Positions 43,038 through 53,100 of a stretch of DNA of 64,000 nucleotides are shown in pieces. The position numbers were made by a program, and so were the translations under genes. Source of the stretch: Endomicrobium proavitum (GTDB lineage: Bacteria > Elusimicrobiota > Endomicrobiia > Endomicrobiales > Endomicrobiaceae); assembly GCF_001027545.1 (NCBI RefSeq), contig NZ_CP009498.1, positions 62,001 to 126,000 on the forward strand, given 5' to 3'. The notes under the pieces are model-generated. The model ran no database searches. It was not told the DNA's origin and worked only from the letters and a program-made list of their open reading frames with translations. Numbering within the stretch: the first letter of the stretch is position 1; the number at the start of each line of letters is the position of its first letter.

Positions 43038-44789
43038 ATGCCCGATCAAAAAGACGTCATACTTCACGGTGTCGCGGCGTCGCCGCAAATAGCCATAGGC
43101 AGAGTTTTTTTATTTGAAGATGATGATTTCTCAATGTCTTTGGTTAAGCGCAATATTGCCGAAAAAGACAGAGCCGGCGAGCTTAAGCGTTTTAACGCGG
43201 CTATGGATAAAACGCGGCTTGAGCTTAAATCTTCTTACGAGAAAATAAACGAAATTTTAGGCGAGAACTACGCTAAAATAGCGGACGTCCATCTTTTAAT
43301 ATTAGGCGATCCGGCGCTTGAGCGCGACGTAAAATTTGCAATAGAAGCCGGCGCTAACGCGGAATACGCGGTGTTTAGCGTTATAGACAAAGTAGTAAAA
43401 TCGTTTGAAAAAATGCAGGACGAATATTTCAGAGAAAGAAAACAGGATATTCTTGACGTAGGCAAAAAAATTATAGCTCATCTTTTGGAAAAGCAAAAAA
43501 GAACTCTTTCCGACATTAAGGAAGATTCAATAGTTGTGGCGCACAATCTTACGCCCGCCGACACCGTTGCCATAAGAGAGAAGTTTGTAAAAGGATTTGT
43601 TACCGATATCGGCGGAAAAACGTCTCACACTGCGATAGTTGCGCAAGGTCTTGAAATTCCCGCGGTTGTGGGTTTAAAAAATATTTCTCATCAGGTTGCA
43701 ACCGGCGACCTTATTATAATAGACGGAAACAAAGGTCTTGTTATTTTAAACCCTACGCCGGAAACCGTTGAAAAGTACAAAACAGAGTCTGCGCTTTTGT
43801 CCGAAAAAACAAAAGAGCTTAAAAAAATAAAAAATCTTCCGGCAGAAACGCCGGATAATTATAAAGTTTCAATTTTTGCAAATATAGATAATCCCGACGA
43901 AGTAAAATCAGTTTTAAATAACGGCGCAACGGGAATAGGGCTTTACAGAACGGAATTTATGTTTTTTAACCGTTCGGTTCTTCCGAATGATAAAGAACAT
44001 TTTGAAAACTATAAAAAAGTAGCCGAAGAAATGAGCCCTTATGCCACAATAATAAGAACGATAGACGTCGGCGGAGACAAGCTTGCCGACGCCGGACTTT
44101 TAAATTTTGACGCGGAAGCAAATCCGTTTATGGGGTTGCGCGCAATAAGATTATGTTTAAAATATCCCGACATTTTTATAGATCAGCTTAAAGGAATTTT
44201 AAGAGCGTCGGCTTTCGGAAAAATAAGATTGATGTATCCTATGATTTCAGGGCTGGACGAGCTTTGCGAAGCAAATAAAATTTTAGAAAAAGTAAAAGAA
44301 GAGCTTAGAAAAGAAAAAGTTGCTTTTGATGAAAATATAGAGGTAGGCGCAATGATAGAAGTTCCGTCTGCCGCCGGAATAATGGACGTTTTGGCCAAAG
44401 AGCTTGATTTTGTTTCAATAGGCACAAACGATTTAATTCAATACACTTTGGCGGTTGACAGGGTAAATGAAAACGTAGCCAATTTATACGACCCGCTTCA
44501 TCCGGCTATTTTAAGGCTTATAAAAAGAATAATAGAAGAAGGGCACAAAGCAAAAATAGACGTGGGTATGTGCGGCGAAATGGCGGGCGACCCTTACTAT
44601 ACGCCTGTGCTTTTGGGGCTTGGGCTTGACGAATTCAGCGTTTCGTCGGCGCAAATACCAAAAATTAAAAAAGTTATAAGGAGTATAACAATAACGGACG
44701 CAAAAAAACTTGCCGAAGATATTTTGGCAAACGCCGACAGAAAATTCTCTTCAAAACTTTTAGACAAAGTTCAATCTAAATTAAACTAA
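43038..44789 (+). CDS. ptsI: PTS enzyme I
   Basis: The 583-residue EI takes phosphate from phosphoenolpyruvate. The N-terminal half has the active His near residue 197 in GGKTSHTAIVAQ. The C-terminal TIM barrel has GIGLYRTEFMF near 295, MIEVPSAAG near 438 and the Cys-containing MCGEMAGDP near 511. It follows ptsH by eight bases. With HPr, two EIIA types and IIB-IIC-IID the whole relay is encoded together. Confidence 0.95.
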   Translation: MPDQKDVILHGVAASPQIAIGRVFLFEDDDFSMSLVKRNIAEKDRAGELKRFNAAMDKTRLELKSSYEKINEILGENYAKIADVHLLILGDPALERDVKFAIEAGANAEYAVFSVIDKVVKSFEKMQDEYFRERKQDILDVGKKIIAHLLEKQKRTLSDIKEDSIVVAHNLTPADTVAIREKFVKGFVTDIGGKTSHTAIVAQGLEIPAVVGLKNISHQVATGDLIIIDGNKGLVILNPTPETVEKYKTESALLSEKTKELKKIKNLPAETPDNYKVSIFANIDNPDEVKSVLNNGATGIGLYRTEFMFFNRSVLPNDKEHFENYKKVAEEMSPYATIIRTIDVGGDKLADAGLLNFDAEANPFMGLRAIRLCLKYPDIFIDQLKGILRASAFGKIRLMYPMISGLDELCEANKILEKVKEELRKEKVAFDENIEVGAMIEVPSAAGIMDVLAKELDFVSIGTNDLIQYTLAVDRVNENVANLYDPLHPAILRLIKRIIEEGHKAKIDVGMCGEMAGDPYYTPVLLGLGLDEFSVSSAQIPKIKKVIRSITITDAKKLAEDILANADRKFSSKLLDKVQSKLN

Positions 44790-44807
44790 GCGGGATGAAA
44801 ATAAATA

Positions 44808-46595
44808 ATGTCAAATATAAGAAATTTTTGCATAATAGCGCATATTGACCACGGTAAAAGCACTCTTGCCGACAGACTTTTAGAATATACCGGAACAATT
44901 TCCAAACGTGAAATGAAAGAGCAGATTCTTGACGGCATGGAGTTGGAGCGCGAGCGCGGCATTACAATAAAAGCCAAAGCCGTCAGAATGAATTATACGG
45001 ATAAAAACGGCAATCCTTACGTTTTAAATTTAATAGATACTCCCGGACACGTTGATTTTACTTACGAGGTTTCCCGCGCGCTTGCCGCGTGCGAAGGCGC
45101 AATACTTGTTATAGACGCTACCCAAGGCGTTGAAGCCCAGACGCTTGCCAATACCATGCTTGCAAAGAACGCAAACCTTAAAATAATTCCCGTTATAAAT
45201 AAAATAGATCTTCCGACTGCCGACGTTGACAGCGCATACGAACAGATGAAAGAAGGTCTTGACGTTGACGCGGAACCTATTCTTGCAAGCGCAAAAGAAG
45301 GAATAGGAATAAGCGAAATTGTAGATTCTATCGTCGCAAACGTTCCGCCGGCGGTGGTTAATTCCGACGAGCCGCTATCGGCTTTAATATTTGATTCTTT
45401 TTACGATTCTTACAGAGGCGTTATAGTAATTGTTCGAGTTTTTGACGGTAAAATTAAAAAGGGCATGAAAGTGCGCTTTATAGCTTCTAACGCGGAATAC
45501 GAAGTTCTTGAAGTGGGTTATATGAAATTAAAACCCGTAGAATTTGACAGTTTATCGTCGGGAGATGTAGGCTACGTAGTTGCCGGCATTAAAGATATTC
45601 ACGATATAAAAATAGGCGACACAATTACCGAAAGCGCCCGTCCTACAAAGCATCCTCACGCAGGTTATAAAGAAATACATCCTTTTGTTTTTGCGGGGCT
45701 TTATCCTAACAGCACGTCGGAATACGACGGTTTGAAAATGGCTTTGGAAAAATTAAAACTTTCCGACTCGTCGCTTATTTATTTTCCGGAAACTTCCGTA
45801 GCGCTTGGTTTTGGTTTCAGATGCGGGTTTTTGGGTTCGCTGCATTTGGAAATTGTAAAAGAAAGGCTTGAAAGAGAGTTCGGTTTAAGTCTTTTGGTTA
45901 CGGCTCCTAACGTAGTTTATAAAGTAAAAACTAAAGGCAAATATATTACCATAGACAACCCCGCAAGATTTCCAAACAACGCCGACATTGAAGAAATTTG
46001 GGAGCCTTACGTGGAGGCTACAATAATATGTCCCGTAGATTATTTGGGCGCTATTTTAGAGCTGTGTCAAAAACGAAGAGGCACGCAAACCCAGATGAAA
46101 TACATGAACACCAAAATTGTGGTATTAAAATATCATCTGCCGCTTGCTGAAATTATCGTAGGTTTTTACGACGCGTTAAAATCCGTGTCAAAAGGATACG
46201 CGTCTTTTGATTACGAGCACACCGCCGAGCAGCAGGGCGACCTTGTAAAACTTGAAATTATGATAAATTCCGAAGTTGTCGACGCGTTTTCAGTTATTAC
46301 GCACAAAGATAAAGCTCAAACTTCGGCGCATTATTTGACGGAAAAATTAAGAGGCATTATTCCAAGACATATGTTTGAAATACCTATTCAGGCTAAAGTA
46401 AACAATAAAATTATTGCCAGAGAAACAATATCGGCAATGCGCAAAGACGTTTTGGCAAAATGTTACGGCGGAGATATAACAAGAAAGAGAAAACTTCTTG
46501 AAAAGCAAAAAGAAGGGAAACGCAAAATGCGCCAATTCGGCAGAGTAGAAATTCCGCCGGAAGCGTTTGTGGCGGTTTTGAAAATTGACGACTGA
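44808..46595 (+). CDS. lepA: Elongation factor 4
   Basis: LepA is a ribosomal GTPase that back-translocates or rescues stalled ribosomes. The 595 residues have AHIDHGKST near 11, RERGITIKAK near 45, DTPGHVDFTYEVSRA near 72 and NKIDLPTAD near 126. The LepA-specific C-terminal domain includes RKRKLLEKQKEGKRKMRQFG. It is the last gene of the co-directional run, 18 bases after ptsI. Confidence 0.95.
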   Translation: MSNIRNFCIIAHIDHGKSTLADRLLEYTGTISKREMKEQILDGMELERERGITIKAKAVRMNYTDKNGNPYVLNLIDTPGHVDFTYEVSRALAACEGAILVIDATQGVEAQTLANTMLAKNANLKIIPVINKIDLPTADVDSAYEQMKEGLDVDAEPILASAKEGIGISEIVDSIVANVPPAVVNSDEPLSALIFDSFYDSYRGVIVIVRVFDGKIKKGMKVRFIASNAEYEVLEVGYMKLKPVEFDSLSSGDVGYVVAGIKDIHDIKIGDTITESARPTKHPHAGYKEIHPFVFAGLYPNSTSEYDGLKMALEKLKLSDSSLIYFPETSVALGFGFRCGFLGSLHLEIVKERLEREFGLSLLVTAPNVVYKVKTKGKYITIDNPARFPNNADIEEIWEPYVEATIICPVDYLGAILELCQKRRGTQTQMKYMNTKIVVLKYHLPLAEIIVGFYDALKSVSKGYASFDYEHTAEQQGDLVKLEIMINSEVVDAFSVITHKDKAQTSAHYLTEKLRGIIPRHMFEIPIQAKVNNKIIARETISAMRKDVLAKCYGGDITRKRKLLEKQKEGKRKMRQFGRVEIPPEAFVAVLKIDD

Positions 46596-46761
46596 AAACG
46601 GCAATTGAAAATTGAGAATGGAGAATTGAGAATTAAAATCAAAGACTTTTTTTTGGCATTTTAGGCATAACAACAAGCATTGTGATGTCATTGCGTGCTG
46701 CGATACGGAATCCATTTTTACTAATGATAGCCTTTCTCATTATTTTGAACTTTGCCGTTTT
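46595..46761. repeat. Intergenic element bounded by inverted AAAACGGCAA
   Basis: AAAACGGCAA (46595-46604) and its inverse TTGCCGTTTT (46752-46761) enclose about 147 bases between lepA and lepB. Inside are short tandem units (ATTGAGAATGGAG and ATTGAGAAT). The same ACGGCAA ends flank most of the 14005-14236 spacer. No ORF and no target-site duplication were recognised. Confidence 0.5.
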
Positions 46762-46785
46762 AATATTGTAGTTTAAAGGGGAATT

Positions 46786-47544
46786 ATGGAACTTAAATTG
46801 TTTATAGCGGGTTTAATTTTATTTGCAGTTGCAATGTTTATGCTTACCATAAAGAAAAAGTTTACTTCCGAAAGTTCCCAAAAAACTTTTAAAACAATTT
46901 ATTCATGGGTTGATACCGGCTGGACGGCGCTTATAATTGCGTCGTTTTTAATGTTCTTTTTTGTTCAGGCTTTTAAAATTCCGTCGGGCAGCATGAGGGA
47001 TACTTTGCTTGAAGGCGATCATCTTTTTGTTAATAAATTTATTTACGGTTTTCATATTCCGCTTTCGGGCGGCGCAAGATTTTTGCCTATTAAAAACGTT
47101 TCCAGAGGCGATATAGTTGTTTTTCAAGCGCCGCAGTCCGCGCTTTCTTTTGAAGAAAAAAAAGCCGGCATTACAAAAGATTTTATTAAACGCTGCATAG
47201 CTGTTGCCGGAGATAAAGTTCAAATAAAAAATAAAAAACTTTATGTAAACGACGTTGAAGTAAACGAACCTTACGTAAAAGCCAAAGACGTAAATATTTA
47301 TTCCGGAACAGATCTTGCAGACTATCAGCAAAATTGGGAAAAAGGCAGATTTGCGTCGGTTCGTCCGGATTATATAAGAGATAATTTTGGCCCCGTAACA
47401 GTTCCTGCAGGGCATTACATGATGCTTGGCGATAACAGAGATTACTCTTTTGACTCGCGCTTTTGGGGACCGCTTCCCGATAAATTCATAAAAGGCAAAG
47501 CCTTGTTTTTATATTGGCCGGTTAATCGCTGGAGAGTAATTTAG
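46786..47544 (+). CDS. lepB: Signal peptidase I
   Basis: LepB removes signal peptides from exported proteins. The 252-residue protein has two N-terminal hydrophobic segments (about 3-22 and 46-62), the nucleophile Ser69 in KIPSGSMRDTL and the general-base Lys near 135 in IKRCIAVAGDKV. The C-terminal box GDNRDYSFDSRFWGPL also matches. A TTTAAAGGGGAATT ribosome site precedes the ATG. It would process the autotransporters in this window. Confidence 0.95.
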   Translation: MELKLFIAGLILFAVAMFMLTIKKKFTSESSQKTFKTIYSWVDTGWTALIIASFLMFFFVQAFKIPSGSMRDTLLEGDHLFVNKFIYGFHIPLSGGARFLPIKNVSRGDIVVFQAPQSALSFEEKKAGITKDFIKRCIAVAGDKVQIKNKKLYVNDVEVNEPYVKAKDVNIYSGTDLADYQQNWEKGRFASVRPDYIRDNFGPVTVPAGHYMMLGDNRDYSFDSRFWGPLPDKFIKGKALFLYWPVNRWRVI

Positions 47545-47553
47545 GAGGCGTGA

Positions 47554-47973
47554 ATGAATTGGATTTTTTGGATAGTTCTTGCGGTTGTTTTAGCAACTCT
47601 TGAAATTATAACTCCTTCGGTTTTTTTCTTTATGTGTCTTGCCATTGGCGCGCTGTTTGCGGCTGTTGCGACATTTTTTGACGTTTCAAACTGGTTTGAA
47701 TTCGGAATTTTTATAACTGTGTCCATAGTGTCAATTTACACAATAAGACCTCTGTTTAAAAAATTGATGAGCAAATCTGAAACTGTAAATTCCAACGTTG
47801 ACGCTTTAATCGGCGCGCAGGCTGTAGTAACGGAAAAAATATCTTTGCAAAAAGCCGGTTTTGTGAAAGTTAACGGCGAGATATGGCTTGCCGAATCCGA
47901 CGGTGAAATTGAATCCGGCGAGACAGTGAAAATTAAATCGGTCAGCGGAACAAAAGTGTTTGTAAAAAAATAA
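47554..47973 (+). CDS. NfeD-like membrane protein
   Basis: The 139-residue protein has two or three N-terminal membrane helices (about 3-20, 25-45 and 47-65). A small beta-rich OB-type domain follows at about 85-139, with LIGAQAVVTEKI and GEIWLAESDGEI as in NfeD. NfeD proteins pair with SPFH proteins in membrane microdomain organisation, and the SPFH partner is encoded 12 bases downstream. Confidence 0.9.
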   Translation: MNWIFWIVLAVVLATLEIITPSVFFFMCLAIGALFAAVATFFDVSNWFEFGIFITVSIVSIYTIRPLFKKLMSKSETVNSNVDALIGAQAVVTEKISLQKAGFVKVNGEIWLAESDGEIESGETVKIKSVSGTKVFVKK

Positions 47974-47985
47974 AAGGAGTAAAAT

Positions 47986-48912
47986 ATGGCGCTTTTAATT
48001 TGGGTAATAGCAATTTTTGCGGTAATCTTTATTGCAAACTCAGTGAGAATAATTCGTCAATACGAAAAAGGGCTTGTTGAAACATTGGGCAAATATACGG
48101 GCACAAGAAGCTCCGGAGCAAATATTATAATTCCTATGTTTCAAAAAATAGTTAAAGTTGATATGAGGGAACGCGTTATAGATGTGCCTCCTCAAAATGT
48201 TATTACAAAAGATAACGTTTCGGTAACTGTTGACGCTATAATTTATTTTCAGGTTACAGACCCCGTAAAAGTTGTTTATAACATTGAAAACTTCGCGCTT
48301 GCCGCTTTGAAACTTGCACAGACTAATTTAAGAAATATCGTCGGAGAAATGGAATTGGACAGCACTCTTACTTCAAGAGAAAAAATCAATGCGCAGCTTA
48401 GAATAGTTATGGACGAAGCTACTGATAAATGGGGCGTAAAAGTAAACAGAGTTGAAATTCAAAAAATTGAACCTCCGAGAGATATAACCGACGCGATGTC
48501 AAAACAAATGAAGGCCGAAAGAGAAAAAAGAGCAAATATTTTGGAAGCCGAAGGTTTAAGACAGGCGGCAATTTTAAAAGCCGAAGGCGCAAGGCAAGCT
48601 GTTATTCTTGAAGCGGAAGCTACAAAAGAAAAGAACGTTCTTGAAGCTACCGGTCAAGCCGAGGCAATTAAAAGAGTTGCCGACGCAGAAAAATACGAGA
48701 TAGAAATAGTTTACAAAGCCATTCACGAAGGTAAGCCGACAAATGACCTTATAGCTATAAAATATCTTGAATCCCTTGCGAAAGTTGCCGACGGGCAGGC
48801 GACAAAAATTTTCCTGCCTTTAGAAACCGCGGGCGTAACGGCTTCAATAGGCGGAATTGCGGAACTTTTTAAAGACCCTGCAAAGCTTGCAAAAACTATA
48901 GAGAAAAAATAA
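47986..48912 (+). CDS. SPFH/band 7 (stomatin-like, QmcA-type) protein
   Basis: The 308-residue protein has an N-terminal membrane helix (2-20) and the band 7 domain (RQYEKGLVETLGKY through VNRVEIQKIEPPRDI). A long helical part follows, rich in Ala/Glu repeats of the form EAEGLRQAAILKAEG, likely a coiled coil for oligomer assembly. Such proteins form membrane rings and work with NfeD and membrane proteases. A Rho-independent terminator follows the stop. Confidence 0.92.
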   Translation: MALLIWVIAIFAVIFIANSVRIIRQYEKGLVETLGKYTGTRSSGANIIIPMFQKIVKVDMRERVIDVPPQNVITKDNVSVTVDAIIYFQVTDPVKVVYNIENFALAALKLAQTNLRNIVGEMELDSTLTSREKINAQLRIVMDEATDKWGVKVNRVEIQKIEPPRDITDAMSKQMKAEREKRANILEAEGLRQAAILKAEGARQAVILEAEATKEKNVLEATGQAEAIKRVADAEKYEIEIVYKAIHEGKPTNDLIAIKYLESLAKVADGQATKIFLPLETAGVTASIGGIAELFKDPAKLAKTIEKK

Positions 48913-48925
48913 CAAAGGTTATACA

Positions 48926-48960
48926 TAAAAAAGCGTCATCCGTTGGGGTGGCGCTTTTTT
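48926..48960 (+). terminator. Terminator after the SPFH gene
   Basis: AAAAAGCGTCATCC pairs with GGGTGGCGCTTTTT (with G-U pairs) and runs into T6. Its T-tract ends eight bases before the hemW ATG. Confidence 0.85.
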
Positions 48961-48967
48961 AACTTAT

Positions 48968-50038
48968 ATGACAGGATTATATATTCACATTCCATTTTGC
49001 AAACAGAAATGTTTTTACTGCGATTTTTTTTCGGTAAAGTATGATAACGCATTGGCGGATAAATATGTTGAAGCCGTAATAAGTCATGCAGGTCAATACA
49101 AACCAGTTAAAGTAAGTACAATTTATATAGGCGGCGGCACTCCTTCTGTTTTATCCGAAAAACAAATCGCGCAACTTTTAACTTCAATAAATAAAACCTT
49201 TGATATTTCTTTATTAACGGAATTTACCTGCGAATTAAATCCGGAGTCCGTAACGCCGGAAAAATTAAAAATTTTAAAAGATAACGGCGTAAACAGATTA
49301 AGCATAGGTCTTCAGTCGTCGCAAGATAAAGACTTGCAAGCTCTCGGCAGAATTCACAATTTTGATACTTTTGCGCAAGCTTTCAAATTTGCAAGAGAAA
49401 CAGGTTTTAATAATATAAATTTGGATTTAATATACGGCTTGCCAAATCAAACGCTGTCCGATTGGCAAAAAAATTTAAACGAAGCTCTGCAATTTAACAG
49501 CGAACACATCTCTCTCTACCCTTTGACAATAGAACCAAACACGCCTTTGTATGCAAACGGAACGTCCACCGATGATACTTTGCAAAGAAGAATGTATGAA
49601 GCCGCCGCGGAAATTTTCAAAAAGGCGGGCTTCAAACATTACGAAATTTCCAACTGGGCTAAAGCCGGCAAAGAAAGTATTCACAACAGCAATTACTGGC
49701 GCAATGCGGAATACATAGCCCTTGGAGCCGGCGCGTCCGGTTACTACAATAAAAAAAGATACAAAATAGTTGAAGATATAGAAAAATACATCAAACAAAT
49801 TAACCTATTTATTGACGAAGAAGTTATAACCGACGATATTTGTGAAACGGAAACAATAATTCTCGGGCTTCGTCTTTTAAACGAAGGAGTGGATGTAAAA
49901 TATTTTAAAAGCGCGGCGCATAAAGCGGCTTTGGAACGCTTTTTAAGCCAAAAACTTTTAGTCTTAAAAAACGATAGAATTATGCTTGCAAAAAATGCCG
50001 TTTTTACGTCAAACCAAATACTTTCCGAATTTGTCTAA
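48968..50038 (+). CDS. hemW: HemW-like radical SAM heme chaperone
   Basis: The 356-residue protein has the radical SAM motif CKQKCFYC (Cys11, Cys15, Cys18) in the context LYIHIPFCKQKCFYCDFF. IYIGGGTPSVL and RLSIGLQSSQDKDLQALGR follow, and IYGLPNQTLSDWQ is typical of HemW rather than HemN. HemW carries heme and is proposed to insert it into respiratory proteins. The start is fixed by the family N-terminus. It has no Shine-Dalgarno and directly follows a terminator, which is odd. Confidence 0.92.
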   Translation: MTGLYIHIPFCKQKCFYCDFFSVKYDNALADKYVEAVISHAGQYKPVKVSTIYIGGGTPSVLSEKQIAQLLTSINKTFDISLLTEFTCELNPESVTPEKLKILKDNGVNRLSIGLQSSQDKDLQALGRIHNFDTFAQAFKFARETGFNNINLDLIYGLPNQTLSDWQKNLNEALQFNSEHISLYPLTIEPNTPLYANGTSTDDTLQRRMYEAAAEIFKKAGFKHYEISNWAKAGKESIHNSNYWRNAEYIALGAGASGYYNKKRYKIVEDIEKYIKQINLFIDEEVITDDICETETIILGLRLLNEGVDVKYFKSAAHKAALERFLSQKLLVLKNDRIMLAKNAVFTSNQILSEFV

Positions 50039-50045
50039 ATATACA

Positions 50046-50074
50046 TTGACAAAACCACCTCTGCCGACTATACT
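50046..50074 (+). promoter_or_regulatory. Strong promoter of the giant autotransporter gene
   Basis: A consensus TTGACA (50046-50051), a 17-base spacer and TATACT (50069-50074). AAAGGAC precedes the ATG at 50128. Confidence 0.8.
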
Positions 50075-50127
50075 TAACAGCAGGGCTTTACAAATTTAAT
50101 TGAATTTTCATATAAAAGGACAAAAAA

Positions 50128-53100
50128 ATGAAAAGATTACTGTTTTTAACTCTTGCGTTGTCATTCGCGTTTGTTTTTGCAACGTCGGTAAAAGCCGAAA
50201 CTTATACCGGAGATTTTCTGTTATATGACGGTTTGAGCGTGAATACAAACGGCGGGGCGTTGTATCTTCCTGGAGGACAGACTACTTTTGATACACTGAT
50301 TACTTCTTTTACAAATAACAGCTCCGGATATTACGGTTCCGGCGGCGCAATATTTATTGGCAGAAACGGCCAGTATGCCACATTAATTTTTAATGGCGAC
50401 ACGTATTTCGGCAATAACTCTAAAAATGCAATAGTTGTAGATTACGGTTCAAAAGTTTACTTCAACGGGCATACTCACATATTTGAAAATAACACTCCAA
50501 ATGCCATTTCTTTTGGCGGTAACGATGAAACTTTGGTGCAGTTTTCGTCGGCAAATGTGTTTTTTAGAAATAATGCTATTAGCGCTAACGGTTTTTCAGG
50601 CAATTATGCGGCGGGTGTGCCGGGCGTGCCTGACAGCAGCTATATAATTTTTAACAATTCAACAGTTACGTTTACAAATAGAAACGGCAGCACGTTTGTG
50701 GAATCTGCCAATAACGGAGCAGTGTTTAACGGCGGAACTGTAATTTTTGACAGCAATTCTGTCTCAATAAATTTTTCAAACAGCTTTGACCAAATTGTTT
50801 TTAACCCTAACAGCGTAGAATTCAACTATAACTATTCCAACGGTAACGGCATACAAGTAAAAGATTTGGACAGGTTTTTAAACTTTAAACTTTCAGCCGC
50901 CGGCAATAAATCTCAAAACGGCGGCTTCTTAAATTTTGTAAGCACAAGCGTAGTTTTCAATAAAGAAATAGAATTTATCGGAAATTCGGCTGTTAACGGC
51001 GGCGCAATTTACGCCGACAACTCGGTTTTAACTTTTAATAATAAAACTACTTTTAAAAATAACGCTTCGCAAAACTCAGGCGGAGCAATTTATTTACAAA
51101 ATTCTACTGCAAATTTTAACAGCGCAAACGGAGAAATATTATTCTCTTCTAACTCATCTCAAGGGAAAGTAAACGATATATATGCAAACAACTCTGTTTT
51201 GAATTTCAATACGGTAAACAATGCAATAACAGTCAGCAACATAAAAACCGAAAATTTTTCTTATATAAATAAAACCGGCAACGGAACTTTGTATTTTGAT
51301 TGGGACGCTTATAACAACGGTTATAATTCTACAACCTTAAATAATACAATATTTGATATTTCCGCAGGGACAGTTACCGTGTATTCGTATTACGAGCAGT
51401 CAAAAGGGGCTTTAATAGCAAACAATGCGTATCTTAATTTTGGAACGGTTATTTTTACAAGTAATACTAATAATAACGGCGGCGCTGTTTACGCAAACAA
51501 TGCAAATGTATCTGTTGCCGGCATGACAGCGGCTTTTGAAGGGAACGTAGCTGCAAACTCCGGCGGCGCAATTTATGCTTCAAACTCAATAGTAAAATTC
51601 GGAAATTTGACTACAAGGTTTGATTCTAATAAAGCTGCATTCGGCGGCGCAATTGCAATAAGCGGAGGAAGTTTAGAGCTTAACAATGGCGTTACTACTA
51701 ATATGCAGTTTGGTCCTACATTTATAAAGAATTCCGCAACAAATAACGGCGGTGCAATTTATGCTATAGACGGCGCAAAAATAAATGACACTAATTATAA
51801 TGTGATTACTGCATTTAATCCTCCTGCAGGCAACGGAACTCCTGTATTGGCTAACGCCCAGCTTACAACTTCTTTTGAAAGAAATACTGCTTCATGGGGC
51901 GGCGGCGCTATAGCGACTATGGGAGTAAATACTGCGGTTAATTTTAACAGAACGGTAAAGTTTACCTCTAATACTGCAAGCGCCGGAGGCGGCGCTATTA
52001 TGGCTGACCAAAATTCGGTAATTAACTTGAACGGAAAGTCGTTATTTTTAGGAAATAATTCAGGCAGTATCCAAAATGAATACGGAGCTTCCGGCGGCGG
52101 AGCAGTTTTTGTTGCCAATAGCGCCGTTGTGAATTTTTCAACATCTTCAACAGTTTCTTTTACAAGCAACACTGCTGCCAATTACGGCGGAGCGTTAAGC
52201 TTAAAACGTTACGGTACGGCTAATTTTTACGGAAACATCTCTGACTTTATCGGAAATAATGCAACTTACGGCGGCGCAGCGGCGTTATTTTCTAACTCAA
52301 ACAGCTACGGTGGAAGCTTGCTGAATTTTATAGGCGGGCAAGTTAGTTTCGCAAAAAATACCGCTACCTATGGCGGAGCAATATATGTTGGCGGTTACCC
52401 TACAATTTCATTGGTAAATTTCTCACAGACAACCGTCACGTTTGCAAACAATACTGCAAACCTTGGCGGTGCAATTTATGTAGGAGAATCAAACGCCGCA
52501 AATAGAATTGAGTTTAACAACTCAAGAGTAGTTTTTGCAAGCAACGCTGCCACAGGCGCGGATAAATCTGAAATATATATCGTAAACAGCGGTTCATATT
52601 CCGGCTACAATGTCCCCGGAGAAGTAATTTTTAACGGTGGAACGGTAGTGTTTTCAAGTTATACCGGCACAATCGGAAAATTTGTTAACGACTGGAGCCG
52701 CGTAACTTTTAATCCTGATGTTATAGAGTTTTCAAATAATATTAATCTTTCTTCAATTTACGATTGGAATGTGTTTAAAAATTATAAGATTAACGCAATA
52801 GGGAACACCGGCGGATTTTTAGATATTATCAATCAAAATATTTCGTTTAATAATAATTTAAATGTAATAGGTAACAATGCTGGAAGCATGGCGTCTGCCG
52901 ATGGATCTGCGTTGTATATAGCAACCGGCGTTGTAACATTTTCGCAGCTGAATGCTTCAGGAAATAAATCGCGCGGAGCTTTAAGCGCAATGTATTCTAA
53001 AGTATATTTTAACGGAGCCTCCCAATTCTATGATAATGCAGTTTCTTTCGGTCCCGGCGGTGCGGTTAGTGTTCAATATAGCTCGGTTGTGTTTAATCAA

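Noticed and set aside
46660-46720. GTCATTGCG-type sequence in the lepA-lepB spacer as a third REP-like copy
   Set aside because: Only short stretches resemble the 65-base repeat and neither stem-loop is conserved.
49025-49032. T8 run near the start of hemW (another T8 lies in lnt near 63511)
   Set aside because: Runs of eight T are expected by chance in AT-rich coding DNA with Phe codons, and these are housekeeping genes. No sign of a switch was found.
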